Shown: positions 17,588 through 26,245 of the stretch, in pieces | Layout: the number at the start of each line of letters is the position of its first letter | How positions within the stretch are numbered: position 1 is the stretch's first letter | NCBI GenBank assembly: GCA_026389265.1 | Contig: JAPLIE010000099.1 | Coordinates: 1-48,536 of the forward strand | Origin: Cyanobacteriota bacterium | GTDB taxonomy: Bacteria > Cyanobacteriota > Cyanobacteriia > PCC-6307 > Cyanobiaceae | Length of the DNA stretch: 48,536 nt | Direction: 5' to 3' | Translations under genes and position numbers: made by a program | The notes under the pieces: model-generated | Databases searched by the model: none | What the model was told of the DNA's origin: nothing | Seen by the model: only the letters and a program-made list of their open reading frames with translations

Positions 17588-18502
17588 GTGCGCCCACCGC
17601 TCATTTACCACCCGGCCTATTCGGCGCCGCTGCCCAGCAGCCACCGCTTTCCGATGGCCAAATTCCGGCTGCTGACGGAGCACCTCAGCCGGTTGGATCT
17701 GCTGCGGCCGGAGCAGGTGCATCAGCCCCTGCCGGTGCCCCGCCGCTGGCTGGAGCTTGTTCACCCGCGCCACTATCACCAGGCCTTCGCCCGCGGCGAA
17801 CTCGGCCCGGCGGCGGAACGCCGCATTGGCCTGCCGGCCACCACGCCCCTGGTGCGGCGCAGCTGGCTGGCGGTGGGCGGCACCGTGCTCACGGCCCGCT
17901 TGGCGCTGCAGCACGGCCTGGCCTGCCACCTGGCCGGCGGCACCCACCACGCCTTCCCCGACTACGGCAGCGGCTTCTGCATCTTCAACGATGTGGCGAT
18001 CGCCGCCCGGGTGCTGCTGGCCGAAGGCCTGGTGCGCCAGCTGCTGGTGGTGGACCTCGACGTGCACCAGGGCGACGGCACGGCGGCGATCTTCGCGGAC
18101 GATCCGCGGGTGTTCACCTTCTCGGCCCACGCCGCCTCCAACTTCCCGCTGCGCAAGCAAGCCAGCGACCTCGACCTTCCCCTCGCCGATGGCCTGGAGG
18201 ACGAAGCCTATCTGGCGGCGATCGGGGCCGTGCTGCCCGATCTGATCGAGCAGGTGCAGCCCGACTTGGTGCTCTACAACGCCGGCGTCGACCCCCACCG
18301 TGGCGACCGCCTGGGCCGCCTCTGCCTCAGCGACATCGGCCTGCTGCAGCGCGACCGGCTGGTGCTGGAGGCCTGCCTGCGGCGGCGCATCCCGGTGGCC
18401 ACGGTGATCGGCGGCGGCTACGACGACCTCAACCCCTTGGTGGAGCGGCATGGGTTGGTGTTCAGGGCCGCCAGTGAGATGGCTCTCCTCCACGGACTCT
18501 GA
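17588..18502 (+). CDS. histone deacetylase family (acetoin-utilisation-like) deacetylase
   Basis: This 304-residue protein covers a whole HDAC-family domain: PLIYHPAYSAPLPSSHRFPM at the start, GGTHHAF with the paired active-site histidines, VVDLDVHQGDG giving Zn ligands Asp and His, and LVLYNAGVDPHRGDRLG giving the last Zn-ligand Asp, then a GGGYDDL glycine loop. It should remove acyl groups from lysines or small amines. Physiological substrates of the bacterial members are mostly unknown. The start is GTG at 17588, immediately before the conserved Tyr-His segment. It converges with the GMC gene 30 bp away. Confidence 0.85.
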   Translation: MRPPLIYHPAYSAPLPSSHRFPMAKFRLLTEHLSRLDLLRPEQVHQPLPVPRRWLELVHPRHYHQAFARGELGPAAERRIGLPATTPLVRRSWLAVGGTVLTARLALQHGLACHLAGGTHHAFPDYGSGFCIFNDVAIAARVLLAEGLVRQLLVVDLDVHQGDGTAAIFADDPRVFTFSAHAASNFPLRKQASDLDLPLADGLEDEAYLAAIGAVLPDLIEQVQPDLVLYNAGVDPHRGDRLGRLCLSDIGLLQRDRLVLEACLRRRIPVATVIGGGYDDLNPLVERHGLVFRAASEMALLHGL

Positions 18503-18532
18503 GGTCCTGGGGGCCGCTGCCCTCGTCTCTGC

Positions 18533-20200
18533 CTACCGCCCCAACTCCACCCGAATCGCCGCGGCGATCCGCAGGGCGTTGGCCACGATCGTGAGCCCCG
18601 GGCCCACCGAAGGACAGCCGGGCAGGATCGAGCCATCGGCGATCCAGAGGTTCGCCACCTCGTGGCTACGGCCCTCCAGGTTCACCACCGAGCGGGCCGG
18701 ATCGCTGCCCAGGCGGCAGGTGCCGCAGGCGAAGCCCATCACGCTCTGGGGGGCCTCGCCGCGGGGATAGATCGGCGCCCGCTCCACCACGGTGGTGGCT
18801 AGATCGCGCTCCACCTGCTGCATCACCGCCAGCCAGCGGTACACCAGCCGGTCGTGGGCCTCGCGGTTGTTGGGCAGGTCGTTCACCACCACCCGCTCAC
18901 CCCGCAGGCTCACCCGGTTCTCCGGATCGGGCCGCACGGCGCTGGCCACCCACCAGCTCACCGAGCGGTCGGCCAGCCACTCCAGGGCTGGATCGGGCAG
19001 CAGCCGGCTCACCAGCGACAGCACCGGCGGCGATTCGGCGAAGAGCGGATCCTGCAGTACGCCACCGCCGCCGCGCACCACGCCGAGGGCGTAGTCGACG
19101 TTGCGGTCGCCGTCGTGGAAATCGGTGAGGCCCAGGCCCGGCCCATAGCGGCCCGAATGCACGATCGATGAGCGCTGCAGCATCGCTGTGAGCTGGGGGC
19201 GCATCAGGTTGCGGCCCACTTGATCAGAGCCATTGGCCATGCCGCGGGGGTGCCGTTCCGTGGCGGAGCGCAGCAGGATCACGGCACTGGCGATGGCGCC
19301 GGCCGCGAGCACCACCTGGTGGGCGCGGAACAACCAGCGCTGGCCAGCGATGCGGGCCTCCACGGCGCGCACCTCGCGGCCGCTGGCGGAGCCATGCAGG
19401 GCGAGCACCTCGGCGCCGGTGCGCAGCTCAAACCCCGGGAAGCGGCGGGCCCGCTCCAGGCCGAAGCCCTCGGCATCCCCGCTGGGATCCTCCACCGATT
19501 CGCTCACGGTGAGGGGCAGCCGGTAGGGATGGAGCCCCTGGCGGCGCAGGTCATCGCGCAGCAACTCCTGGAACGGCTGGAGGGGGCAAGCCGCGAGGGG
19601 GTAGGGGGCGGAGCGGGGCGGTTCGGTGGCATCACAACCGGCCTCGCCATGCACGCGATAGAGAGCCTCGGCGCGTTGATACCAAGGTTCGAGGTCGGCG
19701 TAGCGCAGTTCCCAGTCGGGACCGGGGCCCTCCTGCATCGGCAGGTGGCAGAACTCCCGCTCGCGCATCCGCTCCAGCACCCCGCCCCAGATCTTGGTGT
19801 TCCCCCCCGGGGCCATCACCATCTGGGGGGCGAAGGGGTCGCCATCGGTGCCGATCCACTCCTCACCCGGGTGGTAGCGGCGGCGGCGGAACAGATCGAT
19901 GTTGGCCACGTTCTGATCCGCCAGCGGCAGGGGCGTTCCCCGCTCCAGCAGCAGCACCGCAAGGCCCGCCTCGGCTAACTCGCCAGCCAGGGTGCCGCCG
20001 CCGGCGCCGCTCCCCACCACGAGCACATCAAACTCGCGCTCCTCGATCAGCAGAGCGCCGCCAGCGCCCAACGGCGCCGTGCCTGAAGCAGCACGGCCCG
20101 CCGACGCGGAAGCTGGCAGGCGCGAACCGGGTACCGCCGCACCCTGCACGTCTTGAGGCTGCACGGTGCCCGTGTCAACTGCGGCAGGGGATCCGCTCAT
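18533..20200 (-). CDS. GMC-family FAD oxidoreductase coupled to oxidase operon
   Basis: The protein has 555 residues. A Ser/Ala/Pro-rich N-terminal ~50 residues precede the Rossmann FAD motif FDVLVVGSGAGGGTLAGELA, then GNTKIWGGVLERM and the C-terminal GTCRLG and NLWIADGSILP signatures of GMC oxidoreductases. Such enzymes oxidise alcohols or sugars and, in membrane-linked types, pass electrons to quinones or cytochromes. No signal peptide is clear. The conserved C-terminal NP-x-LTI segment reads VGPGLTIVANALR, so the usual Asn appears to be Gly. The ATG at 20200 overlaps the subunit III TGA (ATGA at 20197-20200), making it the last gene of the oxidase operon; a role feeding electrons into that chain is an inference. 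Confidence 0.8.
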   Translation of the reverse strand: MSGSPAAVDTGTVQPQDVQGAAVPGSRLPASASAGRAASGTAPLGAGGALLIEEREFDVLVVGSGAGGGTLAGELAEAGLAVLLLERGTPLPLADQNVANIDLFRRRRYHPGEEWIGTDGDPFAPQMVMAPGGNTKIWGGVLERMREREFCHLPMQEGPGPDWELRYADLEPWYQRAEALYRVHGEAGCDATEPPRSAPYPLAACPLQPFQELLRDDLRRQGLHPYRLPLTVSESVEDPSGDAEGFGLERARRFPGFELRTGAEVLALHGSASGREVRAVEARIAGQRWLFRAHQVVLAAGAIASAVILLRSATERHPRGMANGSDQVGRNLMRPQLTAMLQRSSIVHSGRYGPGLGLTDFHDGDRNVDYALGVVRGGGGVLQDPLFAESPPVLSLVSRLLPDPALEWLADRSVSWWVASAVRPDPENRVSLRGERVVVNDLPNNREAHDRLVYRWLAVMQQVERDLATTVVERAPIYPRGEAPQSVMGFACGTCRLGSDPARSVVNLEGRSHEVANLWIADGSILPGCPSVGPGLTIVANALRIAAAIRVELGR

Positions 20201-20862
20201 CGGCCCTGCCACAGGTAGAGGAGGGCGAACAGCACGATCCAGATCACATCCACGAAGTGCCAAAACAGGCCCACCGACGTCACACCCGCTTCGCCGCCGT
20301 CGTAGTTGCCGGGGCGGAAAGAGCGCCAGAGCATCAAGGCCATCAACAGCACGCCGGTGATGACATGCAGGCCGTGGAAGCCGGTGAGCAGGTAGAAGCA
20401 GGCGCCGAAGACGCCATCGCCCAGGCCGAAGGGCAGCCCCAGCCACTCCCGCGCCTGCCCCACCACGAACCAGGTGCCCATGGCCATGGTGAGCAGCCAC
20501 CAGAGGCGGAAACGCACGAGCTGGCGGCGGTGCAGGGCCCGCTCCGCCAGCCAGGCCACCCCACTGGAGCTCACCAGCACGATCGTGTTGATCAGGGGCT
20601 CCCGCACCTCCAGCCCCTCTACGCCCGCTGGCAGCCAGAGCGGCGCCGAGCCCTTGAGCACGATGTAGGCAGCAAACAGGGCCGCAAAGATCAGGCTCTC
20701 GGAGGCCAAAAAGATCACAAAACCGGTGAGGTTGTAGCCGCCGTGGGCGTGCTCACCAGACCCATGGCCAGGCCCCTGCTCCGGGCTGCCGGCCGCTCCG
20801 CTGCCTTGGGGCCCAGCGGTAGGGTCGAGGGCAGCGGGGGTACTGAACAGAGAATCCGCCAT
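20197..20862 (-). CDS. ctaEII: terminal oxidase subunit III (ARTO)
   Basis: This 221-residue membrane protein has the subunit III pattern: NLTGFVIFLASESLIFAALF helix, a helix with VLVSSSGVAWLAERAL, and LTGFHGLHVITGVLLMALML, ending WHFVDVIWIVLFALLYL. The first ~35 residues are a Gly/Ala/Pro-rich tail. It stabilises subunit I and may guide oxygen entry. The ATG at 20862 is chosen because AGGAGGG lies 8 nt upstream and it begins 4 nt after the subunit I stop; an alternative start 10 codons upstream would overlap subunit I. Its TGA overlaps the GMC gene's ATG. Confidence 0.9.
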   Translation of the reverse strand: MADSLFSTPAALDPTAGPQGSGAAGSPEQGPGHGSGEHAHGGYNLTGFVIFLASESLIFAALFAAYIVLKGSAPLWLPAGVEGLEVREPLINTIVLVSSSGVAWLAERALHRRQLVRFRLWWLLTMAMGTWFVVGQAREWLGLPFGLGDGVFGACFYLLTGFHGLHVITGVLLMALMLWRSFRPGNYDGGEAGVTSVGLFWHFVDVIWIVLFALLYLWQGR

Positions 20863-20866
20863 CGCT

Positions 20867-22561
20867 TCAGCCCTCCTTGAGTCGCGCTTCATAGCGCTCC
20901 TGATCAGCCACCAGGGGATGGCCGAGGCCGTAGCCGTAGGGGCCGCTGATCACCGTGGGCACGTCGTGCTCGAAGTTCTCGGCCGGCGGCGGTGAGGGCA
21001 GCAGCCACTCCAGACCGATCGCCTGCCAGGGGTTCGCTGGGGCCCGAGCCCCCCGCACCCAGGAGCTCACCAGGTTGAGCAGGAAGGGGATCATGGCCAC
21101 CCCGAGCAGGAAGGCGCCGAGGCTGGCGAGCACATTGGCCAGGGCGAATTCGGGGTCGTAGGAGGCCACCCGGCGCGGCATCCCCATCAGGCCGGCCCAG
21201 TGCATCGGCAGGAAGTTGAGCTGGGCGCCGACAAACGTGAGCACGAAATGCACCTTGCCGAGACCCTCGTAGAGCATACGGCCGGTGAATTTGGCAAACC
21301 AGTGATAAATGGCCGCATACACACCGAAGGTGATCGTGGAGAAGATCACCGTGTGGAAATGGCCCACCACGAAGTAGGTGTTGCCCACGTGCACATCCAC
21401 CGGCACCGTGGCCAGCATGATGCCGGTGATGCCGGCGAAGATAAAGTTGAACACCCCCCCCATCGCGAACAGCATCGCCGTGGTGAGCCAGAGCTTGCCC
21501 CGCCAGAGGGTGGCCAGCCAAGCGAACACCTTGATGCCGGTGGGCACGGCGATCAGCATGGTGGTGACCATGAAGACATGGCGCATCCATTGCGGGGTGC
21601 CGCTAGTGAACATGTGGTGCACCCACACGATCAGGCTGAGAAACACGATGCCAAACGAGGCGATCGCCACCACGTGATAACCAAACAGCGGTTTACGGGC
21701 ATAGACCGGAAAGATCTCCGAGAAGAAACCAAACACCGGCAACACCATCACGTACACGGCCGGATGGGAATAAAACCAGAAAAAATGCTGATAGAGCATC
21801 GGATCACCGCCGCCCTCCGGCTGGAAGAAGCTGGTGCCGAAGCTCAGGTCAAACAGCAGCATCACCGCCCCGGCGGTGAGCACCGGCAATCCCGCCAGCT
21901 GGATCGTCTGGGCGGCTAGGGCCGTCCAACAGAAAATCGGCATCCGGAACCAGCCCATGCCCGGGGCTCGCATGCGGATGATCGTGGTGCAGAAATTCAC
22001 CGCCCCCAGGATCGAGCTCACCCCCGAAATCGCCACCGCCAGAATCCAGAGGAACTGGCCGTTGATCAGCAGGCCTAGGGGGTTCTGGGTGCTGAGCGGC
22101 GGGTAGGCCCACCAGCCAGAGCTGGCGGGTCCGCCCGGCACCAGGAAGCTGGCCATCAGAACCACGCCGAACACCGGGAACATCCAGAAGGCGAGGGCGT
22201 TGAGCCGCGGGAAGGCCATGTCGGGCGCGCCGATCATGGGGGGAATCAGCAGGTTGTTGAAGCCATTGAGGATCGGGAAGAGAAAGAGAAACAGCATCAC
22301 CGTGCCATGCATGGTGTAGAGGCCGTTGTAAACACTCGGGTCAACCAGGTCCGCCGGCGGTGTGATCAGCTCTCCCCGCATGATCATCGCCAGCAGACCG
22401 CCCACCAGCAGGAAGAGCAGGGCCAGGGCGATGTACTGAATGCCGATCACCTTGGCGTCGGTGTTGAAGGTGAAGAAACGCCGCCAGTTGTCTGGTGCCC
22501 CCGGCACCGGGTGGGGAGCGCGCAGGGTGCGGGGATCAAAAGGAATCGGGGTGGTGGTCAT
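20867..22561 (-). CDS. ctaDII: heme-copper terminal oxidase subunit I (ARTO, type A2 motif)
   Basis: The protein has 564 residues and twelve or so membrane helices. All metal ligands are present: heme His85 (YTMHGTVMLF), CuB His266 with the cross-link partner Tyr270 (FWFYSHPAVY), CuB His315/His316 (WVHHMF), and His401/His403 (VVGHFHTV) for the high- and low-spin hemes. The YSHPAVY form, lacking the Glu of HPEVY, is the mark of A2-type heme-copper oxidases. It reduces oxygen to water and pumps or consumes protons at the membrane. The ATG at 22561 lies 26 bp after subunit II. Because subunit II lacks CuA, the complex fits the cyanobacterial alternative respiratory terminal oxidase, thought to use quinol. 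Confidence 0.93.
   Translation of the reverse strand: MTTTPIPFDPRTLRAPHPVPGAPDNWRRFFTFNTDAKVIGIQYIALALLFLLVGGLLAMIMRGELITPPADLVDPSVYNGLYTMHGTVMLFLFLFPILNGFNNLLIPPMIGAPDMAFPRLNALAFWMFPVFGVVLMASFLVPGGPASSGWWAYPPLSTQNPLGLLINGQFLWILAVAISGVSSILGAVNFCTTIIRMRAPGMGWFRMPIFCWTALAAQTIQLAGLPVLTAGAVMLLFDLSFGTSFFQPEGGGDPMLYQHFFWFYSHPAVYVMVLPVFGFFSEIFPVYARKPLFGYHVVAIASFGIVFLSLIVWVHHMFTSGTPQWMRHVFMVTTMLIAVPTGIKVFAWLATLWRGKLWLTTAMLFAMGGVFNFIFAGITGIMLATVPVDVHVGNTYFVVGHFHTVIFSTITFGVYAAIYHWFAKFTGRMLYEGLGKVHFVLTFVGAQLNFLPMHWAGLMGMPRRVASYDPEFALANVLASLGAFLLGVAMIPFLLNLVSSWVRGARAPANPWQAIGLEWLLPSPPPAENFEHDVPTVISGPYGYGLGHPLVADQERYEARLKEG
20871..20877 (-). promoter_or_regulatory. Shine-Dalgarno site deciding the subunit III start
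   Basis: The coding strand reads AGGAGGG with 8 nt to the ATG at 20862. It lies in the last codons of subunit I. This is one of the few strong Shine-Dalgarno sequences seen in the window and supports the shorter start. Confidence 0.7.
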
Positions 22562-22587
22562 CGGCTGATGCTCATCGAGGTGGATGT

Positions 22588-23715
22588 TCAGCCCTCGTGG
22601 GCGGCTTCGGGATCGAGGGGCACGTTCACCAGCGGCGGCGGCGCGGGCGGCACCGTGGCCCAGCCGCGGTTGCCCCGCTCCTGGCGCTGGCTCCAGAGCT
22701 CGGTGGCGGCGTTGGGGCTCGGGGCCAGGGGGCTGCGGCGGGCGGCCTGGCGCCAGCGCTCGAAGGCCTCGGCGCTCTCCACCACCACGTCGGTTTGATT
22801 GGAGGCGAAGTAGGCGCCGCTGAACAGGGAATCGCGCAGGCGATAGCGGCCCTCGCGGCTGGGGGTGAGGCGGTAGTCGATCACGCTGCCGGGCACCACG
22901 TCTTGGCGGAGGCGAAAGGCGGGGATCGACATGGCGTGCAGCACGTCGAGCGACACCAGGCGGAAGCGCACGGGGCGGTTCACGGGCAGATGCAGCTCGG
23001 CGCTGCGCACGCCATCGGGATACACAAACTCCCACGACCATTGGCGGGCGATCACCACGACCGGACCGAGTTCGGCGGCGGGATCGCCAACCCCTGGGGA
23101 TGGGCCCGTGGAGGACATCGACCTCGAAGCCCTGGAGGCCTGGGCCGCGCTTGGTTGGGACGACTGAGAGGAGTGTGACGACTGAACGGAAGTAGGCCCC
23201 GGAAAACCCGCCACCCCGTCAACCCCCACCAGCCGCAGGGCCTCGGCGGCGCCCGCCACCCGCACCTTGCCCCCCAAGCTGGCCAGCTGGCCATTCACCC
23301 GGATCGCCTGAGCAGCGAGCAGCAGCACCACCACTAGGGGGATCACGGTCCAGGTGATCTCCAGCTTCAGGTTGCCCTCGATGGGCTCGCCGTCGTCGCG
23401 GTCGTACTTGTCGGCGCGGTCGAACAGCAGGGTCCAGGCGATCACCGCCGTGCAGCCCAGCAGCAGGAAGCAGCCGATGCCCACCTCCAGGGCGAAGAGG
23501 TCGTCGACCAAGGGGGCGGCGGTGGAGGCCTGGGGCGGCAGCCAGCGGGGCACCTGGGCCATCAGCCAGCGGCTGGCCAGCAGGGCCAGGCCCACCCCCA
23601 GCGTCACCAGCAGCACCGCGCCCCGATCGATGCCGGGGCCGCCCCGGCCGGGAGACCCTGAGCCCGGAGCCGGGCTCGGGCCGGACCCTGACGCGGTGGA
23701 ACCGGAAGCGCTCAT
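22588..23715 (-). CDS. ctaCII: terminal oxidase subunit II lacking the CuA site (ARTO)
   Basis: The protein has 375 residues, a Gly/Ser/Pro-rich N-tail and two membrane helices, then a cupredoxin domain with RQWSWEFVYPDG. The CuA loop, normally C-x-E-x-C-G-x-x-H-x-x-M, is replaced: D295, L297, S299, F303 and N306 sit where Cys, Glu, Cys, His and Met belong (LRDSLFSGAYFASN). Only the upstream His260 (DVLHAMSIP) remains. Cytochrome c oxidation through CuA is therefore not expected, as in the cyanobacterial ARTO subunit II, a presumed quinol oxidase. A Ser/Gln/Ala-rich insertion of ~50 residues (about 162-215) interrupts the domain before the WSWEF strand. The ATG overlaps the DUF2231 stop (ATGA at 23712-23715). 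Confidence 0.92.
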   Translation of the reverse strand: MSASGSTASGSGPSPAPGSGSPGRGGPGIDRGAVLLVTLGVGLALLASRWLMAQVPRWLPPQASTAAPLVDDLFALEVGIGCFLLLGCTAVIAWTLLFDRADKYDRDDGEPIEGNLKLEITWTVIPLVVVLLLAAQAIRVNGQLASLGGKVRVAGAAEALRLVGVDGVAGFPGPTSVQSSHSSQSSQPSAAQASRASRSMSSTGPSPGVGDPAAELGPVVVIARQWSWEFVYPDGVRSAELHLPVNRPVRFRLVSLDVLHAMSIPAFRLRQDVVPGSVIDYRLTPSREGRYRLRDSLFSGAYFASNQTDVVVESAEAFERWRQAARRSPLAPSPNAATELWSQRQERGNRGWATVPPAPPPLVNVPLDPEAAHEG

Positions 23716-24350
23716 GGCAAGACCTGGCGCGGATCGATACCGCCTGCAAGCAGCTGGTCGGCGGTGACATGCACACCGAACTCGGCCGCCAGCTCAGCCC
23801 CGAGGGTGCCGTGCAGACCGAGCACCGCAAACAGCAGCACTCCCACCAGCAGGTACGACCACTGCACCTGGCGGCCGTAGTCGCGCCGCCAGACGAAGCG
23901 CTGGAAGCCGCGCCACACCGCCATCGCCACGATCGCCAGCAGCAGCAGCACGCCGCCAACCCCGTGCCAGAGCAGAGTGGTAGTGGCATCGAGCCCCAGG
24001 GCGCTGCGCACGCCGGGCACCGGATCGGCGAGCAGCATCTCGAAGAAGCCGGCCGCCACGGTGAGGAAGCTGATGCCAGCGCACAGCAGCAGGTTGTACC
24101 AGCCCACGTCGTGGAAGCCGCCGCGGGTGACGGGCAGGGCCAAAAAACGGAACAGACGCTTCTCCACCGGGTAGAGGGCGCCCACAAGATCAAAGGCGAT
24201 CGCGATCACGAACAGGCCGATCGTGAGATGCACCAGGTTGGGGTGGATCGGCAGGGTGTAGGGGAGATCGTTGGCACCGAGGCCGGAGGGCCGCAGCGGT
24301 GCCAGCAGGCTCCAGGCCTGGGAGGGGTAACTGCTCAAGGCGGGGCTCAC
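23712..24350 (-). CDS. DUF2231 membrane protein, second copy in oxidase operon
   Basis: This 212-residue protein has about four membrane helices and the DUF2231 signature (LPIHPNLVHLTIGLFVIAIAF), plus helix-borne histidines (LLWHGVGGVLLLL; LGLHGTLG) that could bind heme b. DUF2231 genes commonly precede ARTO genes in cyanobacteria; they may form a quinol- or heme-binding module of that oxidase, but this is not proven. The GTG start overlaps the upstream TGA (GTGA at 24347-24350), and its own TGA overlaps the subunit II ATG. Confidence 0.8.
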   Translation of the reverse strand: MSPALSSYPSQAWSLLAPLRPSGLGANDLPYTLPIHPNLVHLTIGLFVIAIAFDLVGALYPVEKRLFRFLALPVTRGGFHDVGWYNLLLCAGISFLTVAAGFFEMLLADPVPGVRSALGLDATTTLLWHGVGGVLLLLAIVAMAVWRGFQRFVWRRDYGRQVQWSYLLVGVLLFAVLGLHGTLGAELAAEFGVHVTADQLLAGGIDPRQVLP

Positions 24351-24841
24351 AGCCGGCCCTCCCGCATCGCCGCCACCACCTGCACGGTGTGGAGGCCGTA
24401 GATCCAGATCAGCTGGTTGCCCAGCAGGGTCTGCACCACGATCAGCAGGCTCAGGCCGCCGCCGGCCACCAGGAAGGCCGGCGGCAAGACCTGGGAATCC
24501 CGGCTGCGGATCACGTAGCGCCAGCCAGAAAGCAGCGAGAGCACCCCCGCCAGCGACCAGCCCAGGGTGCTGTGGAGATTGAGCAGATCGCGGGAGGCGC
24601 CATAAGGGTTGGCCAGGCCGGCCTCCACCTGGCCAAACAGGATCGCCACGAAGATCGCCACCGTGGCGAACAGCAGGTTCCAGAAGCTCACCTCAAACAG
24701 GGCCGGCCGGCGCCCGAAATAGCCGATCAGATCGAATAAGAAAGCCACCAGGCCCATGGCGATCACGAAGTGCACCACGATCGGATGGAGCGTGTCCATC
24801 CACGGCAGGTTGTGCTCGTTCAGCGGAGGCAGCAACGACAC
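24347..24841 (-). CDS. DUF2231 membrane protein, first gene of oxidase operon
   Basis: This 164-residue protein has four hydrophobic helices and the DUF2231 signature MDTLHPIVVHFVIAMGLVAF, with further histidines in LNLHSTLGW and IYGLHTVQVV suited to heme ligation. It heads the operon DUF2231, DUF2231, subunit II, I, III, GMC. The GTG at 24841 gives the full frame; an ATG at 24799 is an alternative that starts directly at the signature. The promoter must lie in 24842-24999, the divergent region shared with the HdeD-like gene; I could not place it. Confidence 0.8.
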   Translation of the reverse strand: MSLLPPLNEHNLPWMDTLHPIVVHFVIAMGLVAFLFDLIGYFGRRPALFEVSFWNLLFATVAIFVAILFGQVEAGLANPYGASRDLLNLHSTLGWSLAGVLSLLSGWRYVIRSRDSQVLPPAFLVAGGGLSLLIVVQTLLGNQLIWIYGLHTVQVVAAMREGRL

Positions 24842-24999
24842 GGGATGGGGCGGTGATCCGCCAGGGGTTACGCCAAGGTTGGCCGATCCGCAGGGAGGAG
24901 TGTCAGGGTTGTGATGGATTACTACAGCCCAATGGGTGATCCCACACCCGGAGCCACCGCGGCGGCCACGGTGAAGGCCCCCTCCATCGACCCTTCCCC

Positions 25000-25524
25000 G
25001 TGTCCGCTCCAGCCTCCCCCAAGCTCCGCTGGATCACCGCTGGCCTGCTGCTGATTGCAGCTGCCCTGGCGATCGCCCTGCCCTTCGTGTCGTCGACCCT
25101 GCTCACGATCGCCTTGGGGGGCGTGGCGATCGCCGCCGGCATCTCGCAGCTACTTCGACTCACCAGTGCCGAAGGGAAGCGCGGCAAGGTGTTTCGCGGG
25201 CTTTCGGCCCTGCTCTACCTGGTGGGCGGCATCGGCCTGCTGGTCTTCCCGATCCAGAGCGCCCTGAGTCTCACCCTCTTCCTCGGCTTCCTGCTGGCGA
25301 TCGAGGGGGTGATGGAGCTGGCGGCGGCCGCTGCCGGCGGTGGGCCGGCCCGCTGGCTGGTGCTCGCCGATGGCATCGTGACTGCGGTGCTCGGCGGGCT
25401 GCTGATCACCGAATGGCCCCTCAGCGGCACCTGGGCGATCGGCACCATGTTCGGCATCGGCCTGGCCTTCTCGGCGCTGAACCTGCTCACGGCGCCGGCG
25501 CCTGTGGAAACCATCCAGGCCTGA
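25000..25524 (+). CDS. HdeD/DUF308-like membrane protein
   Basis: This 174-residue protein consists of about six short membrane helices with Gly-rich turns (WITAGLLLIAAALAIALPFV; LYLVGGIGLLVFP; LFLGFLLAIEGVMELAAAAA; IGTMFGIGLAFSALNLL), the pattern of HdeD-family (DUF308) proteins. In enterobacteria HdeD helps acid resistance; the cyanobacterial role is unknown. It starts with GTG at 25000; the residues after it lead straight into the first helix. It is divergent from the oxidase operon and 16 bp upstream of the DUF429 gene. Confidence 0.75.
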   Translation: MSAPASPKLRWITAGLLLIAAALAIALPFVSSTLLTIALGGVAIAAGISQLLRLTSAEGKRGKVFRGLSALLYLVGGIGLLVFPIQSALSLTLFLGFLLAIEGVMELAAAAAGGGPARWLVLADGIVTAVLGGLLITEWPLSGTWAIGTMFGIGLAFSALNLLTAPAPVETIQA

Positions 25525-25540
25525 AGCGGGGCTGGCCAGA

Positions 25541-26245
25541 TTGGGGTACACCGACACACTCACGGTGGTGGGCATTGATGGTGGAGGCCGCCGCAAGGGC
25601 TTCCACGCAGTGGCCCTGCGGGAGGGCCGCTACGCCGGCCAGTTCGCAAGTCCGGAGGCCAAGGAGCTCGGCCACTGGTGCCGCCAGGTGATCGAGGCCC
25701 GCGTCATCGCGATCGATGCCCCCTGCCGCTGGAGCCCCGATGGCCGCCCGCGACCCTGCGAACGGCAGCTGATGGCGAGGGGAATCCGCTGTTTCGCCTC
25801 GCCCAGCCGCATCAAGGCCTTAGACCATCCCAGCGACTATTACGGCTGGATGCTGCAGGGCGAGGCGCTGTTTCAGGACCTGGAACCCAGCCATCCCCTC
25901 CTCACCGCGTTGCCGATCACCGGGCCGGGCTGCTTCGAGACCTTCCCCCACGCGATCACCTGGCACCTGCGCGGCGGCCATGCCACAGCCGCCAACAAGC
26001 GCGCCCAACGCTCCGAGCTGCTGGAGCATGCGGGGATCGACCTGGCTTCGCTCACCAGCATCGACCGGATCGATGCGGCGCTGTGTGCCTTAGCCGCCCA
26101 TCACGCCGCCGTGGGAAGAGCTTGCCATACCTATGGAGAGGCGCATTCTGGCTGGATTGTGGTGCCCCGAGGGCAGGTCCGCAGGGAGGGACCGACCCGC
26201 GCCACGCCAACCCTATGGGCATTGCCACCGCAGCTTGAACAATGA
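25541..26245 (+). CDS. DUF429 family protein
   Basis: This ~234-residue soluble protein shows the RNase H-like fold features of DUF429: an opening TVVGIDGGGRRKGFHAV with an early Asp, VIAIDAPCRWSPDGRPRPCE in the middle, and a later FETFPHAITWHLRGG and IDRIDAALCALAAHHA segment. Its biochemical activity is not established, although the fold suggests nuclease- or ATPase-like chemistry. The start is uncertain: TTG at 25541, or GTG at 25565 or 25568, which sit closer to the conserved strand. It is probably co-transcribed with the HdeD-like gene. Confidence 0.7.
   Translation: MGYTDTLTVVGIDGGGRRKGFHAVALREGRYAGQFASPEAKELGHWCRQVIEARVIAIDAPCRWSPDGRPRPCERQLMARGIRCFASPSRIKALDHPSDYYGWMLQGEALFQDLEPSHPLLTALPITGPGCFETFPHAITWHLRGGHATAANKRAQRSELLEHAGIDLASLTSIDRIDAALCALAAHHAAVGRACHTYGEAHSGWIVVPRGQVRREGPTRATPTLWALPPQLEQ

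Noticed and set aside
17500-18477. 325-residue plus-strand frame overlapping the deacetylase gene
   Set aside because: Arg/Pro/Gly-rich shadow; the HDAC-family frame starting at 17588 has all catalytic motifs.
22588-23715. Cytochrome c oxidase (caa3/aa3) subunit II assignment
   Set aside because: All CuA loop ligands are missing, which fits the ARTO type instead.
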